This document shows positions 17,375-26,293 of a DNA stretch of 57,248 nucleotides, one piece after another; position 1 is the first letter of the stretch, and each line of letters opens with the position of its first letter. The notes below the pieces were generated by a model. That model saw only the letters and a list, made by a program, of their open reading frames with translations. It had not been told where the DNA came from and searched no databases. Origin of the DNA: Alphaproteobacteria bacterium (GTDB lineage: Bacteria > Pseudomonadota > Alphaproteobacteria > Micavibrionales > Micavibrionaceae); assembly GCA_020442425.1 (NCBI GenBank), contig JAGRKB010000065.1, forward strand, positions 1 to 57,248, written 5' to 3'. Position numbers and translations under genes: made by a program.

Positions 17375-18681
17375 AGCAAAAAACTTCCCTTGATTGCACG
17401 TGCTTTCAATTCTGTTTCTTCATATTCTTTTTGCGGGTTGGATAATGTGGTTATGCCCCCGCCCACATGAAACCAGATTTCCTTGTCCTTATAAAAAACC
17501 GTGCGGATTGCAATATTGGTCTCCATGGCACCATCTGCACCGATCCATCCTAATGATCCGCAATAGACTCCCCGTGCGCTACGCTCTTGCTCACGAATTA
17601 TCTCCATGGCTTTTTCTTTTGGTGCGCCGGTAATTGATCCGCCGGGGAAACACGCCATCAGCAAATCTTTTGCGGTTTTTCCTGTGCGTAATTTTCCTTG
17701 TACATCCGACACCAGATGGAACAGGCCTTCGAATTGTTCAATACGGCATAGGTCCGTGACGGTGACAGAATTATCTTCGCAGACTTTAGAGAGATCATTT
17801 CTCAAGAGATCAACAATCATTATATTCTCGGCATAATCTTTTTCACTTTTCTTCAAATCTTCTGCGCTCTTTGCCGTGCCTTTGATAGGACGGGTTATTA
17901 CATCCTCGTTTGCAGAGAGAGAAAGAAAAGATTCAGGCGATGCCGAGAGAATATGAAAGCTCCCCAAATTCATATAAGCCGCAAACGGGGCCGGATTGGT
18001 TTGGCGGAGTTTCAAATATTGGTCAAACGGATCAAAATCTTCGGGGGCGTCTGCCCATATTTTTCGTGTCAGATTAGCCTGAAAAATATCGCCTTCCAGA
18101 ATATGGTTGATAATATTTTGGACAGCATGTTGATATTCTTGTTGCGTAAAGTCGGATTGCCATTTCACCTCTTTGTCATTGCCAGGAAGGCATCGCCTGA
18201 CGAAGCAATCCAGAACATTAAGGATTTTGTATTTTCTTCTGGATCGCCACGGAGCTTTGCCGCTCCTCGCGATGACGGTCTCTTTGATTTTTTCAAATTT
18301 CTTTTCGGCGTCGTCTTGCGAAGCGGCTCGGCACAGATACCACCCTTTTTTCTGCGCGTGATCGAACGAGAATAATTCTTCGTAATAGTGTAAATGCTCT
18401 GATCCGTCATATGCCCAGTATCCTGCCCAGCCGCCTTGAAATGGAGGTAATTTATCACCCCCGCGCTCCTTTTCACCCCCACCCTGTCCCTCCCCCCTCA
18501 AGGGGGAGGGAATAGAGGGCACTAATCTCGTTAAAGAGACGGGATTAAAGAGAATATAGCTATATTTACTTTGCGGGTGTCCTTCACGGGCACTATCGAA
18601 CCAGATTGTATTTGGCTTGCGGCAGAAAATTGTGGCTATTTCTGTTGCTGATTGAGGAACAGGAAAAGCAAAGAGCGTCAT
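17371..18681 (-). CDS. pabB: Aminodeoxychorismate synthase component I, with two in-frame repeat insertions
   Basis: A 436-residue chorismate-utilising enzyme. C-terminal motifs include Phe-Gln-Ala-Asn-Leu-Thr, Ser-Ala-Ser-Pro-Glu-Ser-Phe, Thr-Arg-Pro-Ile-Lys-Gly-Thr, Asn-Asp-Leu-Ser and Gly-Gly-Ser-Ile-Thr-Gly-Ala-Pro-Lys. Two segments are foreign in composition: residues about 55-77 (Ser-Pro-Leu-Arg-Gly-Glu-Gly and Gly-Gly-Gly) and residues 136-169, encoded exactly by a 102-base palindromic element. Both are in frame and lie in the N-terminal region, outside the catalytic motifs, so the enzyme may stay active. The start overlaps the nrdR stop. The product feeds folate synthesis, in keeping with the nearby glyA. 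Confidence 0.9.
   Translation of the reverse strand: MTLFAFPVPQSATEIATIFCRKPNTIWFDSAREGHPQSKYSYILFNPVSLTRLVPSIPSPLRGEGQGGGEKERGGDKLPPFQGGWAGYWAYDGSEHLHYYEELFSFDHAQKKGWYLCRAASQDDAEKKFEKIKETVIARSGKAPWRSRRKYKILNVLDCFVRRCLPGNDKEVKWQSDFTQQEYQHAVQNIINHILEGDIFQANLTRKIWADAPEDFDPFDQYLKLRQTNPAPFAAYMNLGSFHILSASPESFLSLSANEDVITRPIKGTAKSAEDLKKSEKDYAENIMIVDLLRNDLSKVCEDNSVTVTDLCRIEQFEGLFHLVSDVQGKLRTGKTAKDLLMACFPGGSITGAPKEKAMEIIREQERSARGVYCGSLGWIGADGAMETNIAIRTVFYKDKEIWFHVGGGITTLSNPQKEYEETELKARAIKGSFLL
18175..18276. repeat. Paired palindromic element inserted in frame in pabB
   Basis: 102 bases. The left unit (18175-18213) begins GTCATTGC and ends GCAATCCAG; the right unit (18239-18276) is inverted, beginning CTGGATCGCC with an inner GGAGC/GCTCC stem and ending GCGATGAC. 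The spacer is 25 bases. The length equals 34 codons and no stop arises in the pabB frame. The 7-mer CTCTTTG occurs at 18169-18175 and again at 18280-18286, a possible target duplication 111 bases (37 codons) apart. The same unit design occurs near recO and around the GIY-YIG ORF. Confidence 0.85.
18451..18519. repeat. GC-rich repeat (SPLRGEG type) in frame in pabB
   Basis: The plus strand carries CCCTCCCCCCTCAAGGGGGA, part of a dispersed repeat known in many proteobacteria and readable as Ser-Pro-Leu-Arg-Gly-Glu-Gly. It contributes about 23 residues rich in Gly, Glu and Arg just before the conserved Pro-Pro-Phe-Gln-Gly-Gly of PabB. Boundaries are approximate. Confidence 0.65.
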
Positions 18682-19133
18682 ACCAATTGATCGAGCGTTT
18701 TGACGAAGTTTTTAAAATCTTCGGCTTTACTGAAATCCTTATATACCGAGGCATAACGGATATATCCGATTACATCGAGTTCCATCAGAGCTTGCATCAC
18801 CAGTTCACCGATCTGTCTGGATGTTACATCGGTTTCGCCAGCCACTTCCAACTGGCGGACAATGCCGTTTACGGCGCGTTCGACATGTTCATCTGTCACA
18901 GGCCTTTTACGAAGTGCCACTTCCATCGACTTGATAATTTTTTCACGGTCGAAAGGTTGGCGCTTATCGCGCGCCTTGATGACCGTAATTTCTTTGAGCT
19001 GAATCCGTTCGAACGTTGTGAAGCGTGCGCCACAGTCAGGACACGCCCGACGACGACGGATTGACGTCCCGTCCTCACTGGGGCGGGAGTCTTTCACTTG
19101 CGTTTCTTCACATCCACAAAACGGACAGTGCAT
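18678..19133 (-). CDS. nrdR: Transcriptional repressor NrdR
   Basis: A 151-residue regulator of ribonucleotide reductase genes. The N-terminal zinc ribbon has Cys-Pro-Phe-Cys and [12 protein letters not shown]. It is followed by an ATP-cone domain containing Phe-Asp-Arg-Glu-Lys-Ile. Length and motifs are normal. It sits between glyA and the pab/rib genes, the usual alphaproteobacterial position. Confidence 0.96.
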   Translation of the reverse strand: MHCPFCGCEETQVKDSRPSEDGTSIRRRRACPDCGARFTTFERIQLKEITVIKARDKRQPFDREKIIKSMEVALRKRPVTDEHVERAVNGIVRQLEVAGETDVTSRQIGELVMQALMELDVIGYIRYASVYKDFSKAEDFKNFVKTLDQLV

Positions 19134-19143
19134 GGCTTATCCT

Positions 19144-20472
19144 TTAAACCGCGACGCCTTCCGGATAGATCGGGAAGCGGTCGCACAGGGCTTTGACTTT
19201 GGCGCGAACAGCTTGTTCAACGGCTGCGTTGCCCTCTTCACCATTAGCAACCAAACCATCAACCACTTCCAAAATCAGTTCGCCAATTTGTTTCCATTCT
19301 GCTGCACCAAAGCCACGAGTGGTTCCGGCCGGAGTTCCTAAACGAATACCCGATGTCACCATTGGAGGTGCAGGATCATATGGAACCGCGTTTTTGTTGC
19401 AGGTGATTCCTGCATGTTCCAACGCCAAGTCCACGACTTTACCTGTCAGGTTTTTCGGACGAAGATCAACCAGAACAATATGGCTGTCTGTGCCGCCTGA
19501 TACGATATCCAGACCACCAGCAATCAAAGTTTCAGCCAGAATACGCGCGTTGGTTACAACATCAGCCGCATATTGTTTGAAGTCCGGCTTCAAGGCTTCG
19601 CCAAAAGCGACTGCTTTACCGGCAATCACATGTTCCAACGGGCCACCTTGAATTCCAGGGAAGATCGAAGAGTTCACTTTCTTAGCGATTGCCTCATCAT
19701 TGGTCATGATCATACCACCACGAGGGCCACGCAATGTTTTGTGTGTGGTTGTGGTTGCAACATGTGCATGCGGGAACGGGCTTGGGTATGAACCACCAGC
19801 AACCAGACCTGCATAGTGTGCAATGTCTGCGAACAAATATGCGCCGACTTTATCGGCAATCTCGCGGAATTTTGCGAAGTCGATTTGGCGCGGATATGCG
19901 GATGCTCCACATACAATCATTTGTGGTTTATGTTCGAGCGCCAGAGCTTCGACCTCTGCATAGTCGATCAAGCCATCTTCTTTACGCACGCCGTATTGAA
20001 CTGCGTTGAACCATTTACCGGATTGGTTTGGTGAGGCCCCATGGGTCAAGTGCCCGCCGGATGCCAAGGACATCCCCAAAATGGTATCACCCGGTTTCAA
20101 CAATGCGAAGTACACGCCTTGGTTAGCCTGAGAACCGGAATTCGGTTGAACATTTGCAAATTCACAACCAAAGAGTTGTTTCGCACGGTCAATCGCCAAT
20201 TGTTCGGTAATGTCTACGAACTCACACCCCTGATAATAACGTTTGCCCGGATAACCTTCGGCGTATTTGTTGGTTAGAACAGACCCTTGAGCTTGAAGAA
20301 CAGCTTTAGAGACAATGTTTTCAGATGCAATCAATTCGATTTGATCTTGCTGACGTTTATGTTCTTTTCCGATTGTATTGAATACTTCCGGATCAACTTC
20401 CGAAAGCGGAGCGGTAAAATACGCGGTGGTGTTCATTGTTGGGTCTTCTTTCTTTTGGGCTGCTGTGCTCAT
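19144..20472 (-). CDS. glyA: Serine hydroxymethyltransferase
   Basis: A 442-residue PLP enzyme that converts serine and tetrahydrofolate to glycine and methylene-THF. The PLP lysine is in [16 protein letters not shown], and Glu-Leu-Ile-Ala-Ser-Glu-Asn lies near the N-terminus. The first ~12 residues are a polar extension. It is the main source of one-carbon units, so its linkage with the downstream pABA genes makes metabolic sense. Confidence 0.97.
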   Translation of the reverse strand: MSTAAQKKEDPTMNTTAYFTAPLSEVDPEVFNTIGKEHKRQQDQIELIASENIVSKAVLQAQGSVLTNKYAEGYPGKRYYQGCEFVDITEQLAIDRAKQLFGCEFANVQPNSGSQANQGVYFALLKPGDTILGMSLASGGHLTHGASPNQSGKWFNAVQYGVRKEDGLIDYAEVEALALEHKPQMIVCGASAYPRQIDFAKFREIADKVGAYLFADIAHYAGLVAGGSYPSPFPHAHVATTTTHKTLRGPRGGMIMTNDEAIAKKVNSSIFPGIQGGPLEHVIAGKAVAFGEALKPDFKQYAADVVTNARILAETLIAGGLDIVSGGTDSHIVLVDLRPKNLTGKVVDLALEHAGITCNKNAVPYDPAPPMVTSGIRLGTPAGTTRGFGAAEWKQIGELILEVVDGLVANGEEGNAAVEQAVRAKVKALCDRFPIYPEGVAV

Positions 20473-20491
20473 AGTCTTCTATCTCCTGCTT

Positions 20492-21190
20492 TTAACTGCT
20501 GATAATTTCCGGTTTGTATCCCCAGAACAGGCCGCTTTCAATGACGCCTGTGATTGACTTGATCTCTTTTTCCAAGGCGGGACTTACATCATTAAACCAC
20601 GCATCCAGAATGAAATGGCCGGATTCCGTAACGATTGCTCCGTCTTTTCCTTTAGCGGGACGCACCTTTGTTTCATGTGCCCCTAATTTCAAAAGCTGCT
20701 CTTCTACGTAGTTGGCGCTTTCCTGATTGACCTCGACAGGGATAGGGAATTTCCGCCCCAGCTTTTCAACAAATTTGGTTTGATCAACCAGAATGAATGT
20801 TTTTGGCGCGGCCACCATGACCATCTTTTCACGGGTCATTGCGCCACCGCGTCCTTTGATCAGATTGGCGTCGTGATCAACCTCATCCGCTCCGTCAAAA
20901 TACCAGTCCGGACGGGCATCCAGCAAAGAGGCCACGCTCAAGCCCAGCGCCAGACAGGTCATGTGAATTTCACGGGAAGACGGGATAAAACTACAGCGGA
21001 AGTTCTTCTCCTTCACAGTGCGTGCGATTTTCTGAAGCGCCAGAAAGGATGTCGAACCAGAGCCCACGCCAATGACCTGATTGTCTTTCACCTCGCAAGC
21101 CAGCTTTTGAGCGACGGCTTGCTTGTCTTCCAAATTGGATATGTTCCCGTAATCCGGGAGTTTTTTTGATAAAGGATTTGTCCAAAGCAT
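20492..21190 (-). CDS. rpiA: Ribose-5-phosphate isomerase A
   Basis: A 232-residue isomerase interconverting ribose-5-phosphate and ribulose-5-phosphate. Motifs are Gly-Val-Gly-Ser-Gly-Ser-Thr-Ser, Asp-Gly-Ala-Asp-Glu-Val-Asp and Lys-Gly-Arg-Gly-Gly-Ala-Met-Thr-Arg-Glu-Lys. The product ribulose-5-phosphate is the substrate of the DHBP synthase encoded downstream. Many alphaproteobacteria have the unrelated rpiB in this place. Confidence 0.94.
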   Translation of the reverse strand: MLWTNPLSKKLPDYGNISNLEDKQAVAQKLACEVKDNQVIGVGSGSTSFLALQKIARTVKEKNFRCSFIPSSREIHMTCLALGLSVASLLDARPDWYFDGADEVDHDANLIKGRGGAMTREKMVMVAAPKTFILVDQTKFVEKLGRKFPIPVEVNQESANYVEEQLLKLGAHETKVRPAKGKDGAIVTESGHFILDAWFNDVSPALEKEIKSITGVIESGLFWGYKPEIISS

Positions 21191-21232
21191 GTATGGATAT
21201 AGTCCGAGATTACCTGTTAAATCAATGATTTT

Positions 21233-21445
21233 TTATACTATGAGGCCCTTTTTCCTTAATATATATGTCAAGCGGTTGAGGGCGTTTTTCTTTAGAATGG
21301 CATCCCCTGCTGAGGCTGGTCCCTGAATTGATATTTCTGTCATAGTCAAAACATCGACCGCTGATACTTTTACCAGCGGTCCAATGGAATAAAACTCTAT
21401 GATAATTTCACGTCCTGATAAAGGATCAGGCATCGTTATGTCCAA
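21233..21445 (-). CDS. Small conserved protein, DUF6898-like
   Basis: A 70-residue protein. The pattern Gly-Arg-Glu-Ile-Ile-Ile-Glu-Phe, Val-Lys-Val-Ser-Ala-Val-Asp and Ile-Gln-Gly-Pro-Ala-Ser-Ala resembles a short uncharacterised alphaproteobacterial family (DUF6898, from memory). It lies just after the LdtR-like gene, with 6 bases between, so the two are probably co-transcribed. No function is known to me. Confidence 0.7.
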   Translation of the reverse strand: MDITMPDPLSGREIIIEFYSIGPLVKVSAVDVLTMTEISIQGPASAGDAILKKNALNRLTYILRKKGLIV

Positions 21446-21451
21446 TCTGTT

Positions 21452-21931
21452 TTAGAAATCTTCATCATCCAAACTGGTCAAACCCGAGAAGGATGTTTGA
21501 GATGCCCAGAAACGTTCCAGTTGCTTCATTGTATGATTCAAGTCAACCAGATCAGGATCTTCTATGCCGATGGCTTTGAGCTTATCTTCGTGGCGGGTGA
21601 ACATCTCATCCAGCAATCGATGAAGATCAGCTCCTTTATCTGTGAGCTTTACACGTATAGAACGCTTATCATGAACTGAGCGTTCCTGTGCAATGTAGTT
21701 ATTTTCTGTCATTTTCTTGACGTTGTAAGAGACGTTTGATCCAAGGTAGTAGCCTCTAAGTGTCAATTCTCCTACAGTCATCTCATCACGACCTACATTG
21801 TGAAGGATCATAGCCTGCACGTTGTTGATGTCCTGAATCCCTTTTCTATCCAGTTCGGTCTTGACCACGTCCAGAAAGTAACGGTGTAACCGTTCTATCA
21901 GCTGGATCGATTCAAAATATTGCGACGTCAT
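21452..21931 (-). CDS. MarR/winged-helix regulator, LdtR-like
   Basis: A 159-residue regulator that is highly conserved in alphaproteobacteria. Signatures are Ile-Glu-Arg-Leu-His-Arg-Tyr-Phe-Leu-Asp-Val-Val, Asp-Ile-Asn-Asn-Val-Gln-Ala, and the recognition helix region Gly-Ser-Asn-Val-Ser-Tyr-Asn-Val-Lys-Lys. Liberibacter LdtR controls an L,D-transpeptidase gene and stress tolerance. I chose the ATG at 21931, preceded by AAGGGGG, over an in-frame ATG at 22009. It is divergent from hemB. Confidence 0.85.
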   Translation of the reverse strand: MTSQYFESIQLIERLHRYFLDVVKTELDRKGIQDINNVQAMILHNVGRDEMTVGELTLRGYYLGSNVSYNVKKMTENNYIAQERSVHDKRSIRVKLTDKGADLHRLLDEMFTRHEDKLKAIGIEDPDLVDLNHTMKQLERFWASQTSFSGLTSLDDEDF

Positions 21932-22145
21932 AAGTGCCCCCTTGGGATAGAATATGTAAACATTAAATACGCTGAAATCGGGTGATACCCCGAGAACATT
22001 CTGCATCATAATCCTATAAAAGTAAATTTTCTGATAAATACCAACAAAGTTTTATTTTTTATTGAAAAATCTTTACAGTCAGCCCTCTTCCCCCTAATGC
22101 TAGTTCATTAATTTTGTTCATTTTTTCTTAAATATCGGAATCCAG

Positions 22146-23189
22146 ATGACTATTACCCAGTTAAAATCCCCTTTAGAAACAGATGCTCAATCCTTTTACG
22201 CCCCGATCTCGCGTCCGCGTCGCTTGAGGTCTTCGGATGCGATGCGTCGCCTTGTGCGTGAGAACAGCCTGAGTGCTAACGATTTTATTTATCCGATTTT
22301 TGTTGATGAAGCTCTAAAAGAGCCACAGGAAGTTTCCTCGATGCCTGGTGTTTTTCGACAAAGCGAAAAAAGTATGGAAGTTCTTTTGAAGCAAGTTGAA
22401 ACTGCAAAAATTCCTGCCGTTATGCTGTTTGGCGTATCCGCTCATAAAGATCACGAAGGCACAGACTCCTTCCGAAAAGGCGGATTGATGGATCGCATGG
22501 TTAGACGTGCAAAAGATACATGTCCAGAACTTGTGATTATGGCGGATGCCTGTTTTTGTGAATATACCGATCATGGTCATTGTGGGCCGCTCGATCATAT
22601 TCACAACGATGTTGATAATGATCGTACCATTGCCAATATTGCTATGCAGGCTGTTACAGCCGCCGAGGCTGGGGCTGATGTGATTGCTCCCTCAGGAATG
22701 ATGGACGGACAGGTTGGCGCTATTCGCTCTGCTCTTGATCAGTCAGGATATGAGCGCACTGCCATTTTGGCTTATGCCGCTAAATATGCCTCAGGATTTT
22801 ACGGCCCGTTTCGTGATGCTGCCGGATGCTCACTCGGGCAAGGTTCTGGGCCAGCTAACCGCAAGACTTATCAAATGGACCCTGCAAATGGTGATGAAGC
22901 CATGCGTGAAGTTGCTCTTGATATTGAAGAAGGCGCTGACATGGTAATGGTTAAACCAGGCCTTGCCTATCTTGATATTTTATACCGCACCAAGCAAGCG
23001 TTCGGACTTCCTACATTTGCCTATAACGTCTCGGGGGAATACTGCATGATTAAAGCTGCCGGACGCAATGGATGGATTGACGAAGACGCAGCAATGATGG
23101 AGATGCTCCTAGCTTTCAAACGCGCCGGAGCTGATGGTATTATCAGCTATGCCGCGTTGGATGCCGCAAATATTCTGCAAAGATCTTAG
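22146..23189 (+). CDS. hemB: Delta-aminolevulinic acid dehydratase (porphobilinogen synthase)
   Basis: A 347-residue enzyme that condenses two 5-aminolevulinates to porphobilinogen for haem. The Schiff-base lysines are in Tyr-Ala-Ala-Lys-Tyr-Ala-Ser and Met-Val-Met-Val-Lys-Pro-Gly. Cys 136, 138 and 146 (Asp-Ala-Cys-Phe-Cys-Glu-Tyr-Thr and His-Gly-His-Cys-Gly) form the zinc-binding triad, so it is a zinc-type enzyme rather than the Cys-free magnesium type known from Bradyrhizobium. The trpE start follows within six bases. Confidence 0.97.
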   Translation: MTITQLKSPLETDAQSFYAPISRPRRLRSSDAMRRLVRENSLSANDFIYPIFVDEALKEPQEVSSMPGVFRQSEKSMEVLLKQVETAKIPAVMLFGVSAHKDHEGTDSFRKGGLMDRMVRRAKDTCPELVIMADACFCEYTDHGHCGPLDHIHNDVDNDRTIANIAMQAVTAAEAGADVIAPSGMMDGQVGAIRSALDQSGYERTAILAYAAKYASGFYGPFRDAAGCSLGQGSGPANRKTYQMDPANGDEAMREVALDIEEGADMVMVKPGLAYLDILYRTKQAFGLPTFAYNVSGEYCMIKAAGRNGWIDEDAAMMEMLLAFKRAGADGIISYAALDAANILQRS

Positions 23190-23195
23190 TTGAAC

Positions 23196-24683
23196 ATGGC
23201 CAATCATCCCTCTCTTGATCCAGATGAAGCATTTATAAAAAACTTTCAGGACGGAAAGACGCAAATCTATTCTGAATGGATTGTTTCCGATCTTGATACT
23301 CCTGTTTCGGTGTTTTTGAAACTCGCCGAGAATGAACCTTATGCTTTTTTGCTTGAGTCTGTTGAGGGTGGAGAGACGCTTGGGCGTTACACTATCATCG
23401 GCCTTGACCCTGATCTGATTTGGACTTGTGATGATTATCGGGAGGCAGACATAAATCCATTGGATGATTTAAGACGAATCCTTAAAGACTCTCATATTGA
23501 CGAATGCGACTCTACACTTCCTCCCATGGCCAGTTCAGGTTTATTCGGATATATGGGTTATGATATGATCCGTCTGGTTGAGGCTATTCCCGATAATAAT
23601 CCTGATACACTTGCTATTCCAGACTCGGTTTTTATTCGCCCCAGACTTCTGGTTATTTTTGACAATATCAAACATAAAATCTGTTTAACAACTCCTGTTT
23701 ATGACCACGCAAGAACTCAAACAGATAAAGATGCCGCTGACTGTCTTTCCGAATGTCGGATGAGGCTTGAAAAAGCGATTGAAAAAATCAACTCGATGTA
23801 TCTGCCTCAACGTCACCGCTCTATGCTTGATTCCGTTCCTGTTCCCACGCCCGAGATGAGCAAGGAAGACTTCTTTGATATTGTTCGCAAAGGAAAAGAC
23901 TATATTCTTGCGGGTGATATTTTCCAGTTTGTTCCGTCGCAGCGCTTTACACTCGACTTTGATTTACCTTCGTTTGAGCTTTATCGTTGCTTGAGGCGTA
24001 TGAACCCTTCTCCGTTTTTGTTTTACCTGCGCTTTCCTGATTTCTCTTTAATCGGTTCCAGTCCTGAAATCATGGTGCGTGTTCGGGATGGTGAAGTCAC
24101 CATTCGTCCGATCGCCGGCACCCGTAAGCGCGGAGAAAATCAGGAAGAAGATAAATTTCTATCTGATGATTTGTTAAATGACCCAAAGGAATTGGCCGAG
24201 CATTTGATGCTGCTTGACCTAGGGCGCAATGATGTCGGGAAAGTATCAGAAATCGGATCGGTAAAAGTCACGGATCAGTTCTTTATCGAGTATTATTCGC
24301 ATGTCATGCATATCGTCTCCAACGTAGTCGGCGAGCTGCGTGGTGACTTGGATGCATTGGATGCTTTAATGTCCGGAGCACCTGCAGGAACTGTGAGCGG
24401 CGCTCCGAAAATTCGTGCCATGGAAATTATCGATGAGCTGGAGCCTGTTAAGAGAAAATTTTATGGTGGTTGCATCGGCTATCTTGCGGCCAATGGAAAT
24501 ATTGATACTTGCATTGCTTTGCGGACATCCCTTGTTAAAGACGGAAAAATCTACGCTCAGGCGGGAGCCGGTATTGTTGCGGACAGCATTGAAGAGTCCG
24601 AACATCAGGAATGCATTAACAAGGCCAAAGCCATTATTGAATCCGGACAAGAGGCAATTCGCCTCAGCCGTCAAAACAGATAA
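23196..24683 (+). CDS. trpE: Anthranilate synthase component I
   Basis: A 495-residue chorismate-utilising enzyme that makes anthranilate with TrpG. Motifs are Leu-Leu-Glu-Ser-Val-Glu near residue 50 (part of the tryptophan feedback site), Asp-Ile-Phe-Gln-Phe-Val-Pro-Ser-Gln, Ser-Ser-Pro-Glu-Ile-Met, Arg-Pro-Ile-Ala-Gly-Thr, and Gly-Ala-Pro-Ala-Gly-Thr-Val-Ser-Gly-Ala-Pro-Lys. ATG 23196 is chosen; a TTG two codons earlier is possible. With only six bases after hemB there is no room for a leader-peptide attenuator. Confidence 0.96.
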   Translation: MANHPSLDPDEAFIKNFQDGKTQIYSEWIVSDLDTPVSVFLKLAENEPYAFLLESVEGGETLGRYTIIGLDPDLIWTCDDYREADINPLDDLRRILKDSHIDECDSTLPPMASSGLFGYMGYDMIRLVEAIPDNNPDTLAIPDSVFIRPRLLVIFDNIKHKICLTTPVYDHARTQTDKDAADCLSECRMRLEKAIEKINSMYLPQRHRSMLDSVPVPTPEMSKEDFFDIVRKGKDYILAGDIFQFVPSQRFTLDFDLPSFELYRCLRRMNPSPFLFYLRFPDFSLIGSSPEIMVRVRDGEVTIRPIAGTRKRGENQEEDKFLSDDLLNDPKELAEHLMLLDLGRNDVGKVSEIGSVKVTDQFFIEYYSHVMHIVSNVVGELRGDLDALDALMSGAPAGTVSGAPKIRAMEIIDELEPVKRKFYGGCIGYLAANGNIDTCIALRTSLVKDGKIYAQAGAGIVADSIEESEHQECINKAKAIIESGQEAIRLSRQNR

Positions 24684-24692
24684 GGAGGCTGC

Positions 24693-25265
24693 ATGATTAC
24701 TTTGATCGACAACTATGACAGCTTTACCTACAACCTTGTGCAATATATCGGTGATTTAGGTTACACTTGCTCTGTTGTGCGGAATGACCAGAAATCCGTT
24801 CAAGCCATAGTTGAGGAGAAACCAACGCACATCGTTATTTCCCCTGGCCCAAGTGATCCTGAGCATGCCGGAATTTGTCTCGAATTAATCAAGACCTGCG
24901 CGGGAATTAATCTGCCCCTATTTGGGGTTTGTTTAGGACATCAGTCTATTGGACAAGCCTTTGGGGGAAATGTTGTTCGGGCTTCGAGCCCCATGCACGG
25001 AAAAATATCTTCTATAAATCATGAGGGAAAAAGTGTGTTTCGTGGTCTCCCTTCTCCATTTTCTGTGACCCGTTACCATTCCCTAATAGTTGATCGGGAC
25101 ACTCTTCCTGATTGTCTAGACATTACCGCCGCAACGGATGACGGCGTTATTATGGGATTACAGTATAAAAACCATCCTATTCACGGCGTACAATTTCACC
25201 CAGAAAGCATCGCGACAGAAAACGGTCTTGACCTTTTGCGTAATTTCTTCACCATGTCACGATGA
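24693..25265 (+). CDS. trpG: Anthranilate synthase component II (glutaminase)
   Basis: A 190-residue class I glutamine amidotransferase: Asp-Asn-Tyr-Asp-Ser-Phe-Thr-Tyr-Asn at the N-terminus, the nucleophile in Gly-Val-Cys-Leu-Gly-His-Gln, and Gly-Val-Gln-Phe-His-Pro-Glu-Ser. It has a strong ribosome site (AAGGAGG). Its position between trpE and trpD marks it as the tryptophan enzyme; it may also be able to serve PabB. Confidence 0.95.
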   Translation: MITLIDNYDSFTYNLVQYIGDLGYTCSVVRNDQKSVQAIVEEKPTHIVISPGPSDPEHAGICLELIKTCAGINLPLFGVCLGHQSIGQAFGGNVVRASSPMHGKISSINHEGKSVFRGLPSPFSVTRYHSLIVDRDTLPDCLDITAATDDGVIMGLQYKNHPIHGVQFHPESIATENGLDLLRNFFTMSR

Positions 25266-26293
25266 TGATTGTCGATACTCTTAAAAAAATCAGACTTGGG
25301 CACGAACTTTCGGAAGATGAAGTTTCGGCCTCCATTTCAGAACTTCTGGATGGGAGTGTTAGCTCTGCACAGACAGGGGCCTTTCTTATGGGGCTTTCTC
25401 AGCGTGGGGAGACCTCTGCCGAGATCACTGGAGCTGCAAAAGTTTTGAGATCACGCGCAAAAGTTATCTCTGCTCCGCATGGTGCTATTGATTGTTGCGG
25501 AACAGGGGGAGATCATTCCAACTCCCTGAACATTTCTACAGCAGTTGCTTTTGTGGTTGCGGCTTGCGGTGTTCCCGTTGCTAAACATGGAAATCGCGCG
25601 GCCAGTTCTCAATCAGGTGCAGCCGATGTACTCGAGGCTATGGGGATAAATCTTAATCTTTCCATGGACGCTTGCGAGCGCGCTTTACATGATCTTGGTT
25701 TTTGTTTTTTAATGGCGCCGCATCACCATGCGTCCTTAAAGCCCTTATCAGCCTTGCGCAAAGAATTAGGATTTCGGACAATTTTTAATCTCCTTGGACC
25801 TCTTGCCAATCCTGCTGATACCAAGCTTCAATTGCTGGGTGTTTTTGATAAAGATTTTATCTTGCCGATGGCAGAGGCTTTGAAAGCCCTTGGAACTCAG
25901 CATGCTATGGTGGTTCATGGCTGTGATGGAATGGATGAAATCACTCTGGCGGGGGAGACATATTATGCTCATTTAGAAGACGGGACAATTAGCGAAGGTA
26001 TTCTTACGCCGCAGGATTTTGGTCTTGATCCTATTCAGGCCGAAGACATACGTGGCGGGGATGCCTCTTATAATGCCACGCAGCTCATTGGGCTTTTAAA
26101 AGGTGATGATACAGCTTATCGCAGAATAGTTCTTGCCAATGCTGCTGCAGCTTTATTCATTGCCGGACACGTTGCGGAAATCCCGTCCGGTGTTGAACGA
26201 GCCTCTGAAGTTATTGATAACGGTCAGGTAATGAAATTATTTGAATCCTATCGTCAATTTACTCAGGAACAATTGCGGGAAGGTGCCTCGTGA
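25262..26293 (+). CDS. trpD: Anthranilate phosphoribosyltransferase
   Basis: A 343-residue enzyme that adds the phosphoribosyl group of PRPP to anthranilate. Motifs are Cys-Gly-Thr-Gly-Gly-Asp (PRPP loop), Asn-Ile-Ser-Thr-Ala, Lys-His-Gly-Asn-Arg-Ala and Gly-Pro-Leu-Ala-Asn-Pro. It overlaps trpG at the start and trpC at the end by four bases each, implying tight coupling. Confidence 0.96.
   Translation: MMIVDTLKKIRLGHELSEDEVSASISELLDGSVSSAQTGAFLMGLSQRGETSAEITGAAKVLRSRAKVISAPHGAIDCCGTGGDHSNSLNISTAVAFVVAACGVPVAKHGNRAASSQSGAADVLEAMGINLNLSMDACERALHDLGFCFLMAPHHHASLKPLSALRKELGFRTIFNLLGPLANPADTKLQLLGVFDKDFILPMAEALKALGTQHAMVVHGCDGMDEITLAGETYYAHLEDGTISEGILTPQDFGLDPIQAEDIRGGDASYNATQLIGLLKGDDTAYRRIVLANAAAALFIAGHVAEIPSGVERASEVIDNGQVMKLFESYRQFTQEQLREGAS

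Noticed and set aside
17953..18482. Small frames on both strands over the pabB insertions
   Set aside because: They arise from the palindromic DNA and lack start signals. The pabB frame is open through the whole region and carries family motifs on both sides.
23100..23195. Tryptophan attenuator before trpE
   Set aside because: The gap to hemB is six bases. There is no leader peptide with Trp codons and no terminator-antiterminator pair.
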